A stretch of DNA of 64,000 nucleotides from Paracoccus stylophorae. Its GTDB lineage: Bacteria > Pseudomonadota > Alphaproteobacteria > Rhodobacterales > Rhodobacteraceae. The DNA lies in contig NZ_CP067134.1 of the NCBI RefSeq assembly GCF_028553765.1, positions 2,895,001-2,959,000 on the forward strand, written 5' to 3'. How positions within the stretch are numbered: the stretch's first letter is position 1; every line of letters starts with the position of its first letter. The translations under genes were made by a program, and so were the position numbers. The notes beneath the pieces are model-generated. The model was not told the DNA's origin and ran no database searches. It saw only the letters and a program-made list of their open reading frames with translations. Below, piece after piece: positions 17,642 through 27,726 of the stretch.

Positions 17642-18169
17642 ATGAAGAAGATCCTGACACTGCTTCTGCCGCTGCTGGCATTTGGGGCGGGAACGTTCGG
17701 CGGCACGCTGCTGCGGGGCGACCCGCCGCCGCACGAAGCCGCGACCGAGGCCGCCGCGCCCGCAAGTTCCGACGCCGACGCCGATGGCGGACCGGCCCAG
17801 GACAGTCCGGCGACGGGGGAACATGAACACGGCAGAGGCGGCCCGGCCGCGTGGTTCACATTCCCGTCGCAATTCTTCGTCCCGATGATGCGCAACGGCG
17901 ACATGGGCGCGATGATGATCCTGACGCTGAGCATCGAAACCACCGAAAGCGCGCTGGAGCCGATGAAGCGTCAGGAACACCGGCTGCGCGACGCCCTGCT
18001 GCGGCAATTGCTGATCCTGGCCAATACCGGCGCGTTCGACGGCAATTTCACCACCGAGCCGCGAACCCGCGTCCTGCGCGAAGCATTGCTGCGGGCGGTG
18101 CGGGAGGCGACCGACCTGCCCATCGGCGCGGTGCTGATCGAAGAGATCGCCCGCCAGGCCGCCAGCTGA
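17642..18169 (+). CDS. fliL: FliL-like flagellar basal-body-associated protein
   Basis: Inner-membrane protein of 175 residues that in FliL proteins associates with the stator units. It has one N-terminal membrane helix (about 4-24), an acidic Ala/Asp/His-rich linker (30-70), and a C-terminal FliL-like domain with FVPMMRNGDMGAMMILTLSIE, then RLRDALLRQLL and LREALLRAV...VLIEEIARQ. Sequence match is weaker than for the other flagellar genes, so a FliL paralogue is possible. It is the last gene of the plus-strand operon. Confidence 0.75.
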   Translation: MKKILTLLLPLLAFGAGTFGGTLLRGDPPPHEAATEAAAPASSDADADGGPAQDSPATGEHEHGRGGPAAWFTFPSQFFVPMMRNGDMGAMMILTLSIETTESALEPMKRQEHRLRDALLRQLLILANTGAFDGNFTTEPRTRVLREALLRAVREATDLPIGAVLIEEIARQAAS

Positions 18170-18265
18170 TCCGCCATCCGCCGCAGCGGCAGGAAAGTCG
18201 GACGATGCGATTGCCTCTGCTGCGGCGGCGCGGCAGAAGAGGCCATCGCCGCGCAAGGACCCGAC

Positions 18266-19267
18266 GTGACCGCCGCAAACGCCCAGATGACGACAACCGG
18301 TGAGGATTCCGCCGCCGCAAGCCACGGCACCGTCGTGATCCTGCTGGCCAGCTTTCAGGGTGCCGAATTCATCCAGGCACAGCTGGACAGCATCGCCGCT
18401 CAAAGCCATCGCGACTGGCAACTGATCGTGTCGGACGACGGCTCGCGGGACGGAACGCGCGACATCGTGTCGCGATTTGCGGCCGGCTTTTCCGAAGGAA
18501 AGATCAGTCTGATCGACGGGCCGCAATCGGGGGCGACGCAGAATTTCCTGCATCTGGTGCAACAGGCGCCCGCCAACCGAACGCTGGCATTTTGCGATCA
18601 GGACGATGTCTGGTTTCCCGACAAGCTGGCCCGTGCCATGGCGCATCTGGCCCGGATCGCGGGCGCCGGTCACTACGCGGCCCGGACGGTGATCACCGAC
18701 GACGATCTTCGGCCGGTCGCCCGGTCGCGGCAATTCCGGCGCAAGTTCGGCTTTCGCAACGCGCTGGTGCAGGCCTGCATGGCGGGCAACACGTCGGTCT
18801 TCAACCCTGCGGCGGCGAACCTGTTGAAGCAGGGGGCCGCTGCGGCGCGGCGGGCAGGTGTCGAATCGCATGACTGGTGGGCATATCAGCTGACATCGGG
18901 GGCCGGGGCGACACTGATTCACGACGAGGTGCCGGCGCTGTTCTATCGTCAGCACCGCCACAGCACGATGGGACGCAACGATACGCCGCGCGCCATGGCG
19001 GCACGGCTGGCGCAGCTGTTCGCGGGCGCCTATGGCGGCTGGCTGTCGGCCAATCTTCAGGCGCTTGGCGCCGTCGGCAATCTGCTGACCGGGGAAAACA
19101 GGCGATTGGTCGCGGATGTCGATGCCGCGCTGCCCCTGCCCGGGCCACAGGCCGCCCGCGCGCTGCGCAGGCTGGGCCTGTATCGCCATACGCGCGCCGG
19201 GACGGCGGCGCTGTATGCCGCCGCGGCGGTCGGAAGGCTGCGTCAGCCGCGTTCGCCCAGCACCTGA
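18266..19267 (+). CDS. Family 2 glycosyltransferase
   Basis: Cytoplasmic or membrane-associated transferase of about 333 residues that moves a sugar from a nucleotide donor onto a glycan. The GT-A fold is clear: [32 protein letters not shown] (nucleotide binding), [13 protein letters not shown] with the DQDD in the DXD position, and a C-terminal half resembling rhamnosyl/galactofuranosyl GT2 enzymes. The start is GTG 18266 with AAGGA upstream; ATG 18287 is an alternative. Its 3' end overlaps the convergent rfbA by 25 bp. A rhamnosyl-transfer role is inferred from the adjacent dTDP-rhamnose genes. Confidence 0.82.
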   Translation: MTAANAQMTTTGEDSAAASHGTVVILLASFQGAEFIQAQLDSIAAQSHRDWQLIVSDDGSRDGTRDIVSRFAAGFSEGKISLIDGPQSGATQNFLHLVQQAPANRTLAFCDQDDVWFPDKLARAMAHLARIAGAGHYAARTVITDDDLRPVARSRQFRRKFGFRNALVQACMAGNTSVFNPAAANLLKQGAAAARRAGVESHDWWAYQLTSGAGATLIHDEVPALFYRQHRHSTMGRNDTPRAMAARLAQLFAGAYGGWLSANLQALGAVGNLLTGENRRLVADVDAALPLPGPQAARALRRLGLYRHTRAGTAALYAAAAVGRLRQPRSPST

Positions 19268-20124
19268 AGCAGATAGGCGCCATAGTCGTTCTTGGCGAAT
19301 TTCCGCGCCCGTTCGCGCAACTGATCGGCGTCGATCCATCCCGCCTCGAAGGCGATTTCCTCGGGGCAGCCGGTCTGCAGACCCTGCCGGTTTTCCAGCG
19401 TGCGCACGAAATTCCCGGCATCCAGCAGGCTGGCATGGGTGCCGGTATCCAGCCACGCAAAGCCGCGCCCCATCTTTTCCACCGTCAGCGACCCGTCGGA
19501 AAGATAGCTTTCAAGCAGCGTCGTGATCTCAAGCTCGCCCCGGTCGGAGGGGGTGACGGCGGCGGCCCGCCTCGGCGCGGTGCCGTCGAGAAAATAAAGC
19601 CCCGTCACGGCAAAGTTCGACGGCGGAACCCGCGGTTTCTCGACAATTGCCCGGGCCCGGCCCGTGTCATCGAAATCGACCACGCCATAGCGTTCGGGGT
19701 CCGAGACGCGATAGCCGAAGACGGTGCCGCCGCTGTCGCGCGAATCGGCGGCGTGCAGCAGGACCGGCAACCCGTGGCCGAAGAAGATATTGTCACCCAG
19801 CACCATCGCCGAGGCGGCACCCGCCAGAAAATCCTCGGCCAGCAGATAGGCCTGCGCCAGCCCGTCGGGCGAGGGCTGGACGATCCATTCGAATCGCAGG
19901 CCCCACTGGCTGCCATCGCCCAGAAGCCGCTGGAACTGGGCATTGTCCTCGGGCGTGGTGATGATCGCGATCTCGCGGATGCCGGCCAGCATCAGCACCG
20001 TTATCGGGTAATAGATCATCGGCTTGTCATAAAGCGGCAAAAGCTGTTTCGACACGCCCATCGTGATCGGATACAGCCGCGTGCCCGACCCGCCAGCTAG
20101 GATGATACCCTTGCGCTGTGTCAT
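19243..20124 (-). CDS. rfbA: Glucose-1-phosphate thymidylyltransferase
   Basis: First enzyme of dTDP-L-rhamnose synthesis: glucose-1-phosphate plus dTTP gives dTDP-glucose. The 293-residue protein has the [11 protein letters not shown] nucleotide loop (residues 11-21), [27 protein letters not shown] and the C-terminal KNDYGAYLL. The ATG at 20122-20124 was chosen; it overlaps the rfbD stop by 4 nt. It is the last gene of the rfbC-rfbB-rfbD-rfbA operon. Confidence 0.95.
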   Translation of the reverse strand: MTQRKGIILAGGSGTRLYPITMGVSKQLLPLYDKPMIYYPITVLMLAGIREIAIITTPEDNAQFQRLLGDGSQWGLRFEWIVQPSPDGLAQAYLLAEDFLAGAASAMVLGDNIFFGHGLPVLLHAADSRDSGGTVFGYRVSDPERYGVVDFDDTGRARAIVEKPRVPPSNFAVTGLYFLDGTAPRRAAAVTPSDRGELEITTLLESYLSDGSLTVEKMGRGFAWLDTGTHASLLDAGNFVRTLENRQGLQTGCPEEIAFEAGWIDADQLRERARKFAKNDYGAYLLQVLGERG

Positions 20125-20981
20125 GTCGTCTGCTCCAGCCTGGCCAGCACATTGGCCAGCCCCTTGCGCCAGTCGGGACGCGCGATGCCGAAATCGCGGG
20201 CGATGGCCGCGCAATCCAGCCGGGAATTCGAGGGTCGCTGCGCCGGCGTCGGATAATCCGCGGTGGCGATGCGGCGCACATGGCAGGCGATGCCGGCCTG
20301 CGCGAAAATCTCGGTCGCGAAATCGGCCCAGCTTGCATCCGGCGCACCGGCGAAGTGATAGATTCCGCGTCTTTCGGGATCGTCCCGCATCGCACGACCC
20401 ATCGCCAGCAGCGCCGCCGCGATGTCGGCGGCGGGCGTCGGCCCGCCGATCTGGTCGTCCACGACCTGCACCTCATCCCGTTCGGCGCCCAGGCGCAGCA
20501 TCGTCTTGACGAAATTGCTGCCATGCGCCGAAAAGACCCATGAGGTTCGCAGAATGGCGGCCTGCCCGCCGGCCCCGATCACGCCCTGCTCTCCCTCCAG
20601 CTTGGTCGCGCCATAGACGCCCAGGGGATTCGTGGCGGCATGTTCCGCGCGGGGCGTATCCCCGCTGCCGTCGAAGACATAATCGGTCGAGACATGCAGG
20701 AACGGCACGTTCAGATCCGCCGCCGCACGCGCCATCGCCGCAGGCGCCAGCGAATTGACAAGGCTTGCGGTCCGGGCTGCGGTTTCGGCGCGGTCGACAG
20801 CGGTGTAGGCTGCGGCGTTGATGACCAGCCGCGGGCGGGCCGCACGCAGCGCGGCGGCGCAGTCGTCGGGCCGCGTCAGATCGGCGGCATCGCGATCCAG
20901 AAACCGTGCCTCGGGTGCAAGCCGCGCGAGTTCCCGCGCGACCTGCCCGGTCCGGCCGAAGACAAGCAGATCCTGCATCAT
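20121..20981 (-). CDS. rfbD: dTDP-4-dehydrorhamnose reductase
   Basis: Final enzyme of the pathway, reducing dTDP-4-keto-rhamnose to dTDP-L-rhamnose with NAD(P)H. The ~286-residue Rossmann protein has GRTGQVA near the N-terminus, [22 protein letters not shown] and the catalytic YGATKLEGE (Tyr-x3-Lys). Two adjacent ATG codons (20981 and 20978) overlap the rfbB stop; either could start translation. The C-terminus contains RPSNSRLDC, typical of RfbD. Confidence 0.95.
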   Translation of the reverse strand: MMQDLLVFGRTGQVARELARLAPEARFLDRDAADLTRPDDCAAALRAARPRLVINAAAYTAVDRAETAARTASLVNSLAPAAMARAAADLNVPFLHVSTDYVFDGSGDTPRAEHAATNPLGVYGATKLEGEQGVIGAGGQAAILRTSWVFSAHGSNFVKTMLRLGAERDEVQVVDDQIGGPTPAADIAAALLAMGRAMRDDPERRGIYHFAGAPDASWADFATEIFAQAGIACHVRRIATADYPTPAQRPSNSRLDCAAIARDFGIARPDWRKGLANVLARLEQTT

Positions 20982-22015
20982 CCGGTCCCCAATCGCTTGC
21001 CCACGCCATCGCGCGCCAGCAGCGGTTGCCACCAGTCGCGATTGTCCAGATACCATTCCACGGTGCGCCTCAGCCCCTGTTCCACCGTGACCGAGGGCCG
21101 CCAGCCCAGTTCATCGCGGATGCGGGCCGGATCGATCGCATAGCGGCGGTCATGGCCAGGACGGTCAGGCACAAAGGCGATCAGCCGATCATGCGGGGCG
21201 CCCTGCGGGTGCAGATCGTCCATATGTGCGCAGATGGTCCGGACAAGATCTATGTTCGTCGCTTCGTTTTCGCCCCCGATATTGTAGCTGCGGCCGACGC
21301 GCCCCTTCTCGACCACCAGCAGCAGCGCATCGGCGTGATCCTCGACATACAGCCAGTCGCGCACATTGCCGCCGTCGCCATAAACCGGAATCTGCCGCCC
21401 CGCCAACGCGTTCAGGATGACGACCGGGACCAGTTTTTCGGGAAAATGATACGGCCCGTAATTGTTCGAACAATTGGTCAGCACCACCGGCAGTCCATAA
21501 GTTTCGTGCCAGGCCCGCACCAGATGATCCGACCCCGCCTTGCTGGCGGAATAGGGGCTGCGCGGATCATACGGCGTGGTTTCGGTGAACTGGCCGGTCT
21601 TGCCCAGCGATCCGAACACCTCGTCGGTCGAAATGTGGTGAAACCGGAAATCCTGCGGCCGCCCCTGATCCGTCCAGTATGCGCGCGCAGCCTCGAGCAT
21701 GTTGAAGCTGCCCATGACGTTCGTTTCGATGAACGCCGCCGGCCCGTCGATCGAACGGTCCACATGGCTTTCCGCGGCCAGATGCATCACGACATCGGGA
21801 CGATGTCTGGCAAATATCCGGTCCAGCGTCGGGCGGTCGCGGATGTCGGCCTGTTCGAACCGGTAAAGCTCGCTGTCCGACACCGGCGCCACGTTGTCCA
21901 GATTGGCGGCATAGGTCAGCGCATCGAGATTGACGACCTGATGTCCGCGCCGAACCGCCAGCCGCACGACCGCCGATCCGATGAACCCGGCACCGCCGGT
22001 CACAAGGATCTTCAT
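20978..22015 (-). CDS. rfbB: dTDP-glucose 4,6-dehydratase
   Basis: Converts dTDP-glucose to dTDP-4-keto-6-deoxyglucose. The 345-residue protein starts [18 protein letters not shown], with the NAD-binding glycine loop at 7-13. [11 protein letters not shown], the [11 protein letters not shown] segment (Thr-Asp-Glu active site) and [10 protein letters not shown] (Tyr-x3-Lys) all match RmlB. The ATG at 22013-22015 overlaps the rfbC stop by 4 nt; a 52-codon upstream extension was rejected. Confidence 0.96.
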   Translation of the reverse strand: MKILVTGGAGFIGSAVVRLAVRRGHQVVNLDALTYAANLDNVAPVSDSELYRFEQADIRDRPTLDRIFARHRPDVVMHLAAESHVDRSIDGPAAFIETNVMGSFNMLEAARAYWTDQGRPQDFRFHHISTDEVFGSLGKTGQFTETTPYDPRSPYSASKAGSDHLVRAWHETYGLPVVLTNCSNNYGPYHFPEKLVPVVILNALAGRQIPVYGDGGNVRDWLYVEDHADALLLVVEKGRVGRSYNIGGENEATNIDLVRTICAHMDDLHPQGAPHDRLIAFVPDRPGHDRRYAIDPARIRDELGWRPSVTVEQGLRRTVEWYLDNRDWWQPLLARDGVGKRLGTG

Positions 22016-22572
22016 GCCGTGACCTCGTCGCGAAACGGCGTCGTCCAGTCCGCAAATCGCGGCGCTGTGCGATCCTTTTCCGACAGGATCGGATCGGTCA
22101 CGCCCCAGTCGATGTCCAGACTGTCCCACCGGACGCCGCCATCGCTGGCGCGGTCGTAATGGGCGGTGCATTTATAGATGATCTCGGTGTCCGGTTCCCG
22201 GGTGACGAACCCGTGCAGGAAGCCTGCCGGAATCCAGATCTGCCTGCCGTTCTCGAACGACAATTCCACCCCCAGCCACTCGCCATAGGTCGGGCTGTTC
22301 GCGCGCGCATCGACCGCGACATCGTAAAGCCGGCCGCGCCCGCACCGCACCAGCTTGCCCTGCGCATGCGGCGGCGACTGGTAATGCAGGCCGCGCAGCG
22401 TTCCGGCCTCGCGCGACAATGAATGGTTGTCCTGCACGAATTCCGGCAGGCTGACCCCCGCCGCCTCAAGGCTGCGCCGGTTCCAGCTTTCGGAAAAAAA
22501 CCCCCGGTCGTCGCCATGCCGGTCCGGCGTGATCAGCAGCACGCCCGGCAACGATGTGTGTTCGATCTGCAT
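22012..22572 (-). CDS. rfbC: dTDP-4-dehydrorhamnose 3,5-epimerase
   Basis: Cupin-fold epimerase for the third step of dTDP-rhamnose synthesis. The 186-residue length is typical. Landmarks are [19 protein letters not shown], the catalytic-region GTLRGLHYQ and [10 protein letters not shown]. It is the first gene of the minus-strand operon; its promoter should lie in the 224-bp gap before thyA, where no clear motif was found. Confidence 0.96.
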   Translation of the reverse strand: MQIEHTSLPGVLLITPDRHGDDRGFFSESWNRRSLEAAGVSLPEFVQDNHSLSREAGTLRGLHYQSPPHAQGKLVRCGRGRLYDVAVDARANSPTYGEWLGVELSFENGRQIWIPAGFLHGFVTREPDTEIIYKCTAHYDRASDGGVRWDSLDIDWGVTDPILSEKDRTAPRFADWTTPFRDEVTA

Positions 22573-22796
22573 TCCTCAACCACTCGTGACGGATATTTCC
22601 GCCCGTATAGACATCTGCGCCGCCCAAGTCACGACCGCGATCATTCCGCGTCCCGCCCGCCATGACAAGCCGCGCGGCAAGAAAGAAACACGGCATTTGA
22701 GCCAATTCCATCCGCGCCGCACCGCCGCAGCTTGGCATTCCGCGCCGACCATCGTAGCTAGCTGACCACGGCCCGGGCGCATCGGCGGAGGATGAC

Positions 22797-23603
22797 GTGA
22801 AACAGTATCTGCAGGCTTTACGCAGCATCGTCGAGGATGGCGTTCCCTCCTCGGATCGCACCGGCACCGGAACGCTGTGCCGGTTCGGGCTGCAGATGCG
22901 GTACGACCTGTCGCAGGGCTTTCCCCTTGTGACGACGAAGAAACTGCATCTGCGTTCGATCATCCACGAGTTGCTGTGGTTCCTGTCCGGCGACACGAAT
23001 ACAGGATACCTCAACCGCAACGGGGTGACGATCTGGGACGAATGGGCCGATGAAAACGGCGATCTGGGTCCCGTCTATGGCCACCAATGGCGCAATTTCG
23101 GGGCCGAGCCGGGCGAGGAAGGCGCGGATGGCGGCGATCAGATCGCCAATCTGATTCGCGCGATCCGCACCACGCCGGACAGCCGCCGGCTGATCGTCAC
23201 CGGCTGGAACCCGCTGCAGATCGACCGGATGGCCCTGCCCCCGTGTCATACGTTGTGGCAGGTCCGCATCCTAGCCGAAAAGCTGCATCTTCAGCTGTAT
23301 CAGCGGTCGGCCGACATGTTCCTGGGCGTTCCGTTCAACATCGCCAGCTATGCGTTGCTGACGCACATGATCGCCCATGTGACCGGCTACCAGCCCGGCG
23401 ATTTCATCCACACCATCGGCGACGCGCATATCTACAGCAACCACATGGATCAGGTTCGCGAACAGCTGACCCGTCAGCCGCGCCCCCTGCCCACGCTGCG
23501 CATCCTGCGGCCGGTGCAGGACCTGACCGGATTCCGGTTCGAGGATTTCGCCATCGACGGCTACGATCCCCATCCGGCCATCAAGGCTCCGGTCGCGGTC
23601 TGA
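22797..23603 (+). CDS. thyA: Thymidylate synthase
   Basis: Makes dTMP from dUMP with methylenetetrahydrofolate. The 268-residue protein has the DRTGTGT loop (20-26), [14 protein letters not shown], the nucleophile in [10 protein letters not shown] (Cys150), [21 protein letters not shown] and the C-terminal IKAPVAV. The start is GTG at 22797, chosen because GGAGGAT precedes it by 4-5 nt. It is followed directly by folA, which regenerates the folate this reaction oxidises. Confidence 0.96.
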   Translation: MKQYLQALRSIVEDGVPSSDRTGTGTLCRFGLQMRYDLSQGFPLVTTKKLHLRSIIHELLWFLSGDTNTGYLNRNGVTIWDEWADENGDLGPVYGHQWRNFGAEPGEEGADGGDQIANLIRAIRTTPDSRRLIVTGWNPLQIDRMALPPCHTLWQVRILAEKLHLQLYQRSADMFLGVPFNIASYALLTHMIAHVTGYQPGDFIHTIGDAHIYSNHMDQVREQLTRQPRPLPTLRILRPVQDLTGFRFEDFAIDGYDPHPAIKAPVAV

Positions 23604-23604
23604 C

Positions 23605-24105
23605 ATGACCCTGACCCTGATTGCAGCGCAGGATCGGAACGGCGCCATCGGCCACCGGAACGCAATCCCGTGGCATATCCCCGAAGATTTTGCGTTCTTC
23701 AAACGCGAAACCACCGGCGGCGCCGTCATCATGGGCCGCAAGACCTGGGACAGCCTGCCCCGAAAGCCGCTGCCCGGCCGGCTGAATATTGTGATCACGC
23801 GCAGCCCCGCCTGTTATGAAGGCGAGGCGGTCTTCACCTCGCTCGACCGTGCGGTCGAAACGGCGCGGCAGGCCGGGTATGACCGGATCTACTGCATCGG
23901 CGGCGCGGAGATTTACCGCCAGATGATGCCGCTTGCCGACCGGATCCTGCTGACCACGGTCGAGATATCGGCAGAGGCGGCGGACACGTTCTTCCCCGCC
24001 ATCGACCCGGCAGAGTGGCGGATCGTTGACACGCGCATTCTTCGCAGCACGCCGCCGGCCTGTTCGGTAAGCGAGTATGTTCGCGCCGATCGTCGTTGCG
24101 ACTGA
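23605..24105 (+). CDS. folA: Dihydrofolate reductase
   Basis: Reduces dihydrofolate to tetrahydrofolate with NADPH. It is 166 residues. The N-terminus reads LTLIAAQDRNGAIG, then NAIPWHIPEDFAFFK with the substrate-contacting acid, MGRKTWDSLPRKPLPGR, and IYCIGGAEIYRQMM. It starts one base after the thyA stop, so the two are one operon. It ends convergent with wrbA. Confidence 0.96.
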   Translation: MTLTLIAAQDRNGAIGHRNAIPWHIPEDFAFFKRETTGGAVIMGRKTWDSLPRKPLPGRLNIVITRSPACYEGEAVFTSLDRAVETARQAGYDRIYCIGGAEIYRQMMPLADRILLTTVEISAEAADTFFPAIDPAEWRIVDTRILRSTPPACSVSEYVRADRRCD

Positions 24106-24164
24106 TCCGGGCCGTGACCTTTCTGGGATGAGGCCGAACTCGCCTGTCTCGCCATCCGTAACCC

Positions 24165-24193
24165 CCTGCCGGCGCGTCTTGCCCGCCGGCAGG
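24165..24193. terminator. Hairpin between convergent folA and wrbA
   Basis: A perfect 9-bp inverted repeat (CCTGCCGGC at 24165-24173, GCCGGCAGG at 24185-24193) with an 11-nt loop. There is no clear T-run on either side, so intrinsic termination is possible but not certain. Confidence 0.45.
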
Positions 24194-24203
24194 TGTGTCA
24201 CGC

Positions 24204-24794
24204 TCAGCCCAGCTTGCCCGCGACCTCGACCAGGCGGCGGGTCTGGTGGCCGATGGCGGATTTGACCTCGTCGGTGAATTCGGCGCCCTGCGAATGGCTG
24301 TAGCCATAGGGGTTGCCGCCGGTCTTGAAGATCACCTCGTCGGTATAGCCCGGCGCCACCACGAACCCGCCCCAGTGCATCACCGTGGCATAGAAGGACA
24401 CCAGCGTCGTTTCCTGCCCGCCATGCGGGTTCTGGGCCGAGGTCATGGCCGAGACCGGCTTGCCCGCCAGTCCGCCCTTGGCCCAGATGCCGCCCAGCGT
24501 GTCGATGAAGGCGCGCATCTGGCTGGCCATCACGCCGAACCGCGTCGGCGCCGAGATCAGATAGGCGTTGGCCCATTCCATGTCCTCGGCCGTCGCCTCG
24601 GGGATGTCGGCGGTCTTTTCGGCCTGGGCCTTCCAGGCGTCCTGGCTGTTGATTGCCGCCTCGGGCGCGGTCTCGGGCGCCTTCAGCAGCCGCACCTCGG
24701 CCCCGGCGGCCTTTGCGGCCTCGGCCGCGATCGAGGCCATCTGGTGGTTGGTGCCATAGGTCGAATAATAGATGATGGCGAGTTTGACGGACAT
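24204..24794 (-). CDS. wrbA: NAD(P)H:quinone oxidoreductase WrbA
   Basis: Flavodoxin-like FMN protein that reduces quinones by two electrons, limiting radical formation. The 196-residue length fits WrbA. It begins with a β-strand and [12 protein letters not shown] (phosphate loop), followed by [20 protein letters not shown] and [23 protein letters not shown], a WrbA hallmark quoted in parts. The ATG at 24792-24794 was chosen; upstream codons are not conserved-looking. It lies 40 nt after doxX in the same orientation. Confidence 0.95.
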   Translation of the reverse strand: MSVKLAIIYYSTYGTNHQMASIAAEAAKAAGAEVRLLKAPETAPEAAINSQDAWKAQAEKTADIPEATAEDMEWANAYLISAPTRFGVMASQMRAFIDTLGGIWAKGGLAGKPVSAMTSAQNPHGGQETTLVSFYATVMHWGGFVVAPGYTDEVIFKTGGNPYGYSHSQGAEFTDEVKSAIGHQTRRLVEVAGKLG

Positions 24795-24834
24795 CTTGCC
24801 TCCTTCAGGGGTCAGGGTTGAAATCGGTGACGGA

Positions 24835-25239
24835 TCAGGCGCGGCTGCGTTCGGCGCGCAGCGCGTCCAGGCTCCACGGGCCGGGGCCGGCGAAGACCAG
24901 GTACAGGAACACGAAGCAGTAGAGGATCGCCGCATCGCCGCGGTTGATCACGGGATAGAAGCTTTCCGGCGCGTGTCCGATGAAATAGGCCGCCGCCGCC
25001 ATGCCCGAGGTCAAAAACGCGACCGGGCGGGTGAACAGCCCCACGATCAGCAGCGCGCCGCCGAACAGCTCGATGATCCCGGCGATCCAGCCCAGCGACC
25101 AGGCGGGGGGCGTGCCGCCGGTATCGGGAAAGCCCAGGATCTTGTCGGTGCCATGGGCGAAAAAGATCAGCGCGGCCATGATCCGCAGCACGCTGAGCAT
25201 GCGCGGCGCCCAGACGGTTTCAAGGTGGTGGGTGTCCAT
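24835..25239 (-). CDS. DoxX-family membrane protein
   Basis: Small inner-membrane protein of 134 residues with four hydrophobic segments (about 13-33, 50-70, 77-95 and 105-125). The motifs GTDKILGF and [22 protein letters not shown] (in parts) mark the DoxX family. Family members often accompany redox-stress genes. The pairing with wrbA, in one probable operon, suggests response to quinone or electrophile stress, but the biochemical activity is unknown. The ATG is at 25237-25239. Confidence 0.85.
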   Translation of the reverse strand: MDTHHLETVWAPRMLSVLRIMAALIFFAHGTDKILGFPDTGGTPPAWSLGWIAGIIELFGGALLIVGLFTRPVAFLTSGMAAAAYFIGHAPESFYPVINRGDAAILYCFVFLYLVFAGPGPWSLDALRAERSRA

Positions 25240-25610
25240 GATGATCTCCGTTGCATCGATGTCGGCACCTTGGCCGCACCAAGCCGCTGGGTGCAAGTCC
25301 GCAATTTCTGGTCCGCCCGCGACACCGTCCGCCGTCCCTGCAATTTGCACCGCCGCGTCATTTCGTATCCCAAGACACGTACCTACATCTTTTACCTACA
25401 TCTTTCGGTGCCTGAACGTCAGGTGACGGGCCTGCGCGAACAAAGCCCACGCAACCTGTTCGCAACACCGATCCTTAGACAGCCCCAACCATATCCAGCG
25501 ACCTCGGCAAAACTCCCGAAAAGCCTTGAGGATGTCGCGGCGCGCGCCTGAATCGCGCCGGACTGCAAACAGAAATCGACTTGGCATGACCATCCGGCTT
25601 GGCTCCTCGC
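25240..25610. other. Intergenic region upstream of doxX-wrbA
   Basis: 371 bp between the flgI stop and doxX, both on the minus strand. No gene is visible. It holds the promoter of doxX-wrbA and a tandem 13-bp repeat (listed separately). Confidence 0.6.
25381..25406. repeat. Tandem 13-bp direct repeat, possible operator
   Basis: ACCTACATCTTTT is followed at once by ACCTACATCTTTC, two copies differing only in the last base. They lie about 140-170 nt upstream of the doxX start. Repeats of 12-13 bp in phase with the helix can be paired regulator sites; no regulator gene sits next to it. Confidence 0.55.
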
Positions 25611-26711
25611 CTATTCCACGATCAGATCCGCATGCAGCGCCCCCGCCGCATGGATGGATTTCAGTATGTCGATCATCTCGCGCGGGCGCACCCCCAACGC
25701 ATTCAGGCCCTCGACCAGATCGCTCAGCGAGGCGTTGCCGGCGACCTCGGCAAAGCCGATCCCCGGTTCCTGGCGCAGTTCCGCAAAGGTTCGGGGCACG
25801 GTCACCGTCTCTCCTTCCGCAAACGGGTTGGGCTGCGACACCTGCGGCGCTTCGCTGACCCGCAAGGTCAGTCCGCCCTGCGAAACGGCGACGCGCGAAA
25901 TCCGCACCTGCTCGCCCATGACGATGGTGCCGGCCTTGTGATCGATCACGACCTTGGCGCGATCCTCGGGCTCGATCATCAGGTTTTCGATCCGACCGAC
26001 GACACGGGCCGGATTCACATCGCCAAGATCGCGAAACTCGACAACCACGGTGCCGCTGTCCTGCGTGACGGCAAGACGCTTGTTGAAATCGCGGTTGATC
26101 GCATCCTCGATCCGCGTTGCGGTGGTGAAATCGGCGTTGCGCAGGGCGATGCGGATATTCTGCACTTCGGCAAAGTCGAATTCGACCTCGCGTTCGACCC
26201 GCGCACCCACGGGGATCGATCCGGCGGTCGGAACCCCCTGGACGACGCGCGACGCCTCGCCCGACACCGACGCGCCTCCGGCGATGATCGAGCCTTGCGC
26301 GACCGCATAGATGTTCCCGTCCGCCGCCTTGAGGGGGGTCATCACCAGCGTTCCGCCCAGCAGACTTTTCGCGTCTCCGATCGTGGACACGCTGACGTCG
26401 ATCCGGCTGCCCGAACGTGCAAAAGGCGGCAACGCGGCCGTCACGACGACCGCGGCGACGTTCTTGGACCGCAGGGCGTCGTCGGTGACGTTCACGCCCA
26501 GCCGTTCCAGAAGCCCGGCCAGCATCTCTTCGGTGAAGGGTGCGTTTCTGAACCCGTCTCCGGTCCCGTCCAGGCCGACGACCAGCCCGTAGCCGACCAG
26601 ATCGTTGCCCCGCACACCATCGAAATCCGCCAGATCCTTGATCCGGACCGGCGCCGCCGCCAAGGCCACCGGAGCGATCAGGAACAGCAACGCCGCCAGA
26701 AAAGCTTTCAC
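25611..26711 (-). CDS. flgI: Flagellar P-ring protein FlgI
   Basis: Periplasmic P-ring subunit of 366 residues, the usual length. It has a signal peptide (about 1-18) and the N-terminal RIKDLADFDGVRGNDLVGYGLVVGLDGTGDG region (quoted in part). Later landmarks are SRIDVSVSTIGDAKSLLGGTL, PVGARVERE and the C-terminal LNALGVRPREMIDIL. Its ATG overlaps the flgL stop by 4 nt. It is the last gene of the minus-strand flagellar operon; its chaperone flgA is in the other block. Confidence 0.96.
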   Translation of the reverse strand: MKAFLAALLFLIAPVALAAAPVRIKDLADFDGVRGNDLVGYGLVVGLDGTGDGFRNAPFTEEMLAGLLERLGVNVTDDALRSKNVAAVVVTAALPPFARSGSRIDVSVSTIGDAKSLLGGTLVMTPLKAADGNIYAVAQGSIIAGGASVSGEASRVVQGVPTAGSIPVGARVEREVEFDFAEVQNIRIALRNADFTTATRIEDAINRDFNKRLAVTQDSGTVVVEFRDLGDVNPARVVGRIENLMIEPEDRAKVVIDHKAGTIVMGEQVRISRVAVSQGGLTLRVSEAPQVSQPNPFAEGETVTVPRTFAELRQEPGIGFAEVAGNASLSDLVEGLNALGVRPREMIDILKSIHAAGALHADLIVE

Positions 26712-27724
26712 CGCAGGAAATCCACCAGATTGAGGTTTGAAAGCCGCGCAGAGACCGCGTAAAGCGCCTCCAGCTGCGACGAGACCTGTTGCAAAGCGCC
26801 CGCCGTCGCATAGGGATCGGCGCGTCGCAATTCATTCCGGGTGATCTGCAGCGTCGCCGTCGACGCGGCGGTTTCGGTTCTGGCGCGTTCGATGATCTGC
26901 TGTTGCAGTCCGATCCTGCCCATCTCGCCCAGCAACGGCGTTTCATTGTTCAGCAGGATCTGCCCGCCCCGCTGCATCAGCTCGCGTTGCGCGCCATGCT
27001 GCCCGGCCAGAACGCCGCGACCGGCCATGGCGGATGTCGCCAGCCCTTTCAGCACATCCCGCAGCGCCGGCGTTGCGGCGGAAACCGACAGACCGATCGA
27101 CTGCGCGTCCGCGATCTCGATCCGTTGAGCCATGCCGACCGTTCCGCGATAGGCGACATCCATGAACCCACCGCCACCTTGGGGCGCGTCAAACCAGTCC
27201 GACACCGCCTGCGCGATATCGGCGGCGCTGGTCAGACCCGCGACCGATGCCTCGATCGCATCAAGGATCTGTGCCGCCGGAGCCAGCGCCGGTTCGTCGC
27301 TGTTCAGGCCCGAGAACAGGAACCGCCCGCTGACCGCGCCGTTGAGGCGCGCCACCGTCGTCTGGAAAGCCTGGGCGACCTCATCGGCCCGCATGGCCAG
27401 CAGACCGCTGCTTTCGGCCACAGGCTGGACGACAAGCGAACGCGCCATCGCGCCTGTTTCGGCATGTACCGATTCAAGGACGTCCTGCATGCCCGTGGTC
27501 AGCAGCGCGGCTTCCGCGGCGTTGCGGTTGAACTGGTCGAAAAGGCCGATACGCGTTTCGATCTGGTTCAGGATCTGCGTATTTCCCTGCAGGCGCTGAC
27601 CGATATCGGCCACCTCGCCGCTGGCCATTTCCCGGGTCAGGGTGTCCAGCGAGGATTTGAGCCGGTGGGACGCGGCCTGCAGCGCAAAGGCGCGCGCCTG
27701 ATCGCCGATGGAATGCACGTTCAT
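26708..27724 (-). CDS. flgL: Hook-filament junction protein FlgL
   Basis: HAP3, which joins the hook to the flagellin filament outside the cell. It is 338 residues. The N-terminal flagellin-like helix (SHRLKSSLDTLTREMASGEV) and the C-terminal helix (ALQQVSSQLEALYAVSARLSNLNLVDFL, quoted in part) form the D0/D1 coiled coils. A FLFSGLNSDEPAL segment is typical of FlgL. ATG 27722-27724 was chosen; the frame is open upstream only because it shadows flgK. It lies 2 nt after flgK. Confidence 0.87.
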   Translation of the reverse strand: MNVHSIGDQARAFALQAASHRLKSSLDTLTREMASGEVADIGQRLQGNTQILNQIETRIGLFDQFNRNAAEAALLTTGMQDVLESVHAETGAMARSLVVQPVAESSGLLAMRADEVAQAFQTTVARLNGAVSGRFLFSGLNSDEPALAPAAQILDAIEASVAGLTSAADIAQAVSDWFDAPQGGGGFMDVAYRGTVGMAQRIEIADAQSIGLSVSAATPALRDVLKGLATSAMAGRGVLAGQHGAQRELMQRGGQILLNNETPLLGEMGRIGLQQQIIERARTETAASTATLQITRNELRRADPYATAGALQQVSSQLEALYAVSARLSNLNLVDFLR

Positions 27725-27726
27725 GG

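Noticed and set aside
22573..22796. A riboswitch or folate-type leader before thyA
   Set aside because: The gap has no recognisable conserved riboswitch core or strong terminator, only a good ribosome-binding site.
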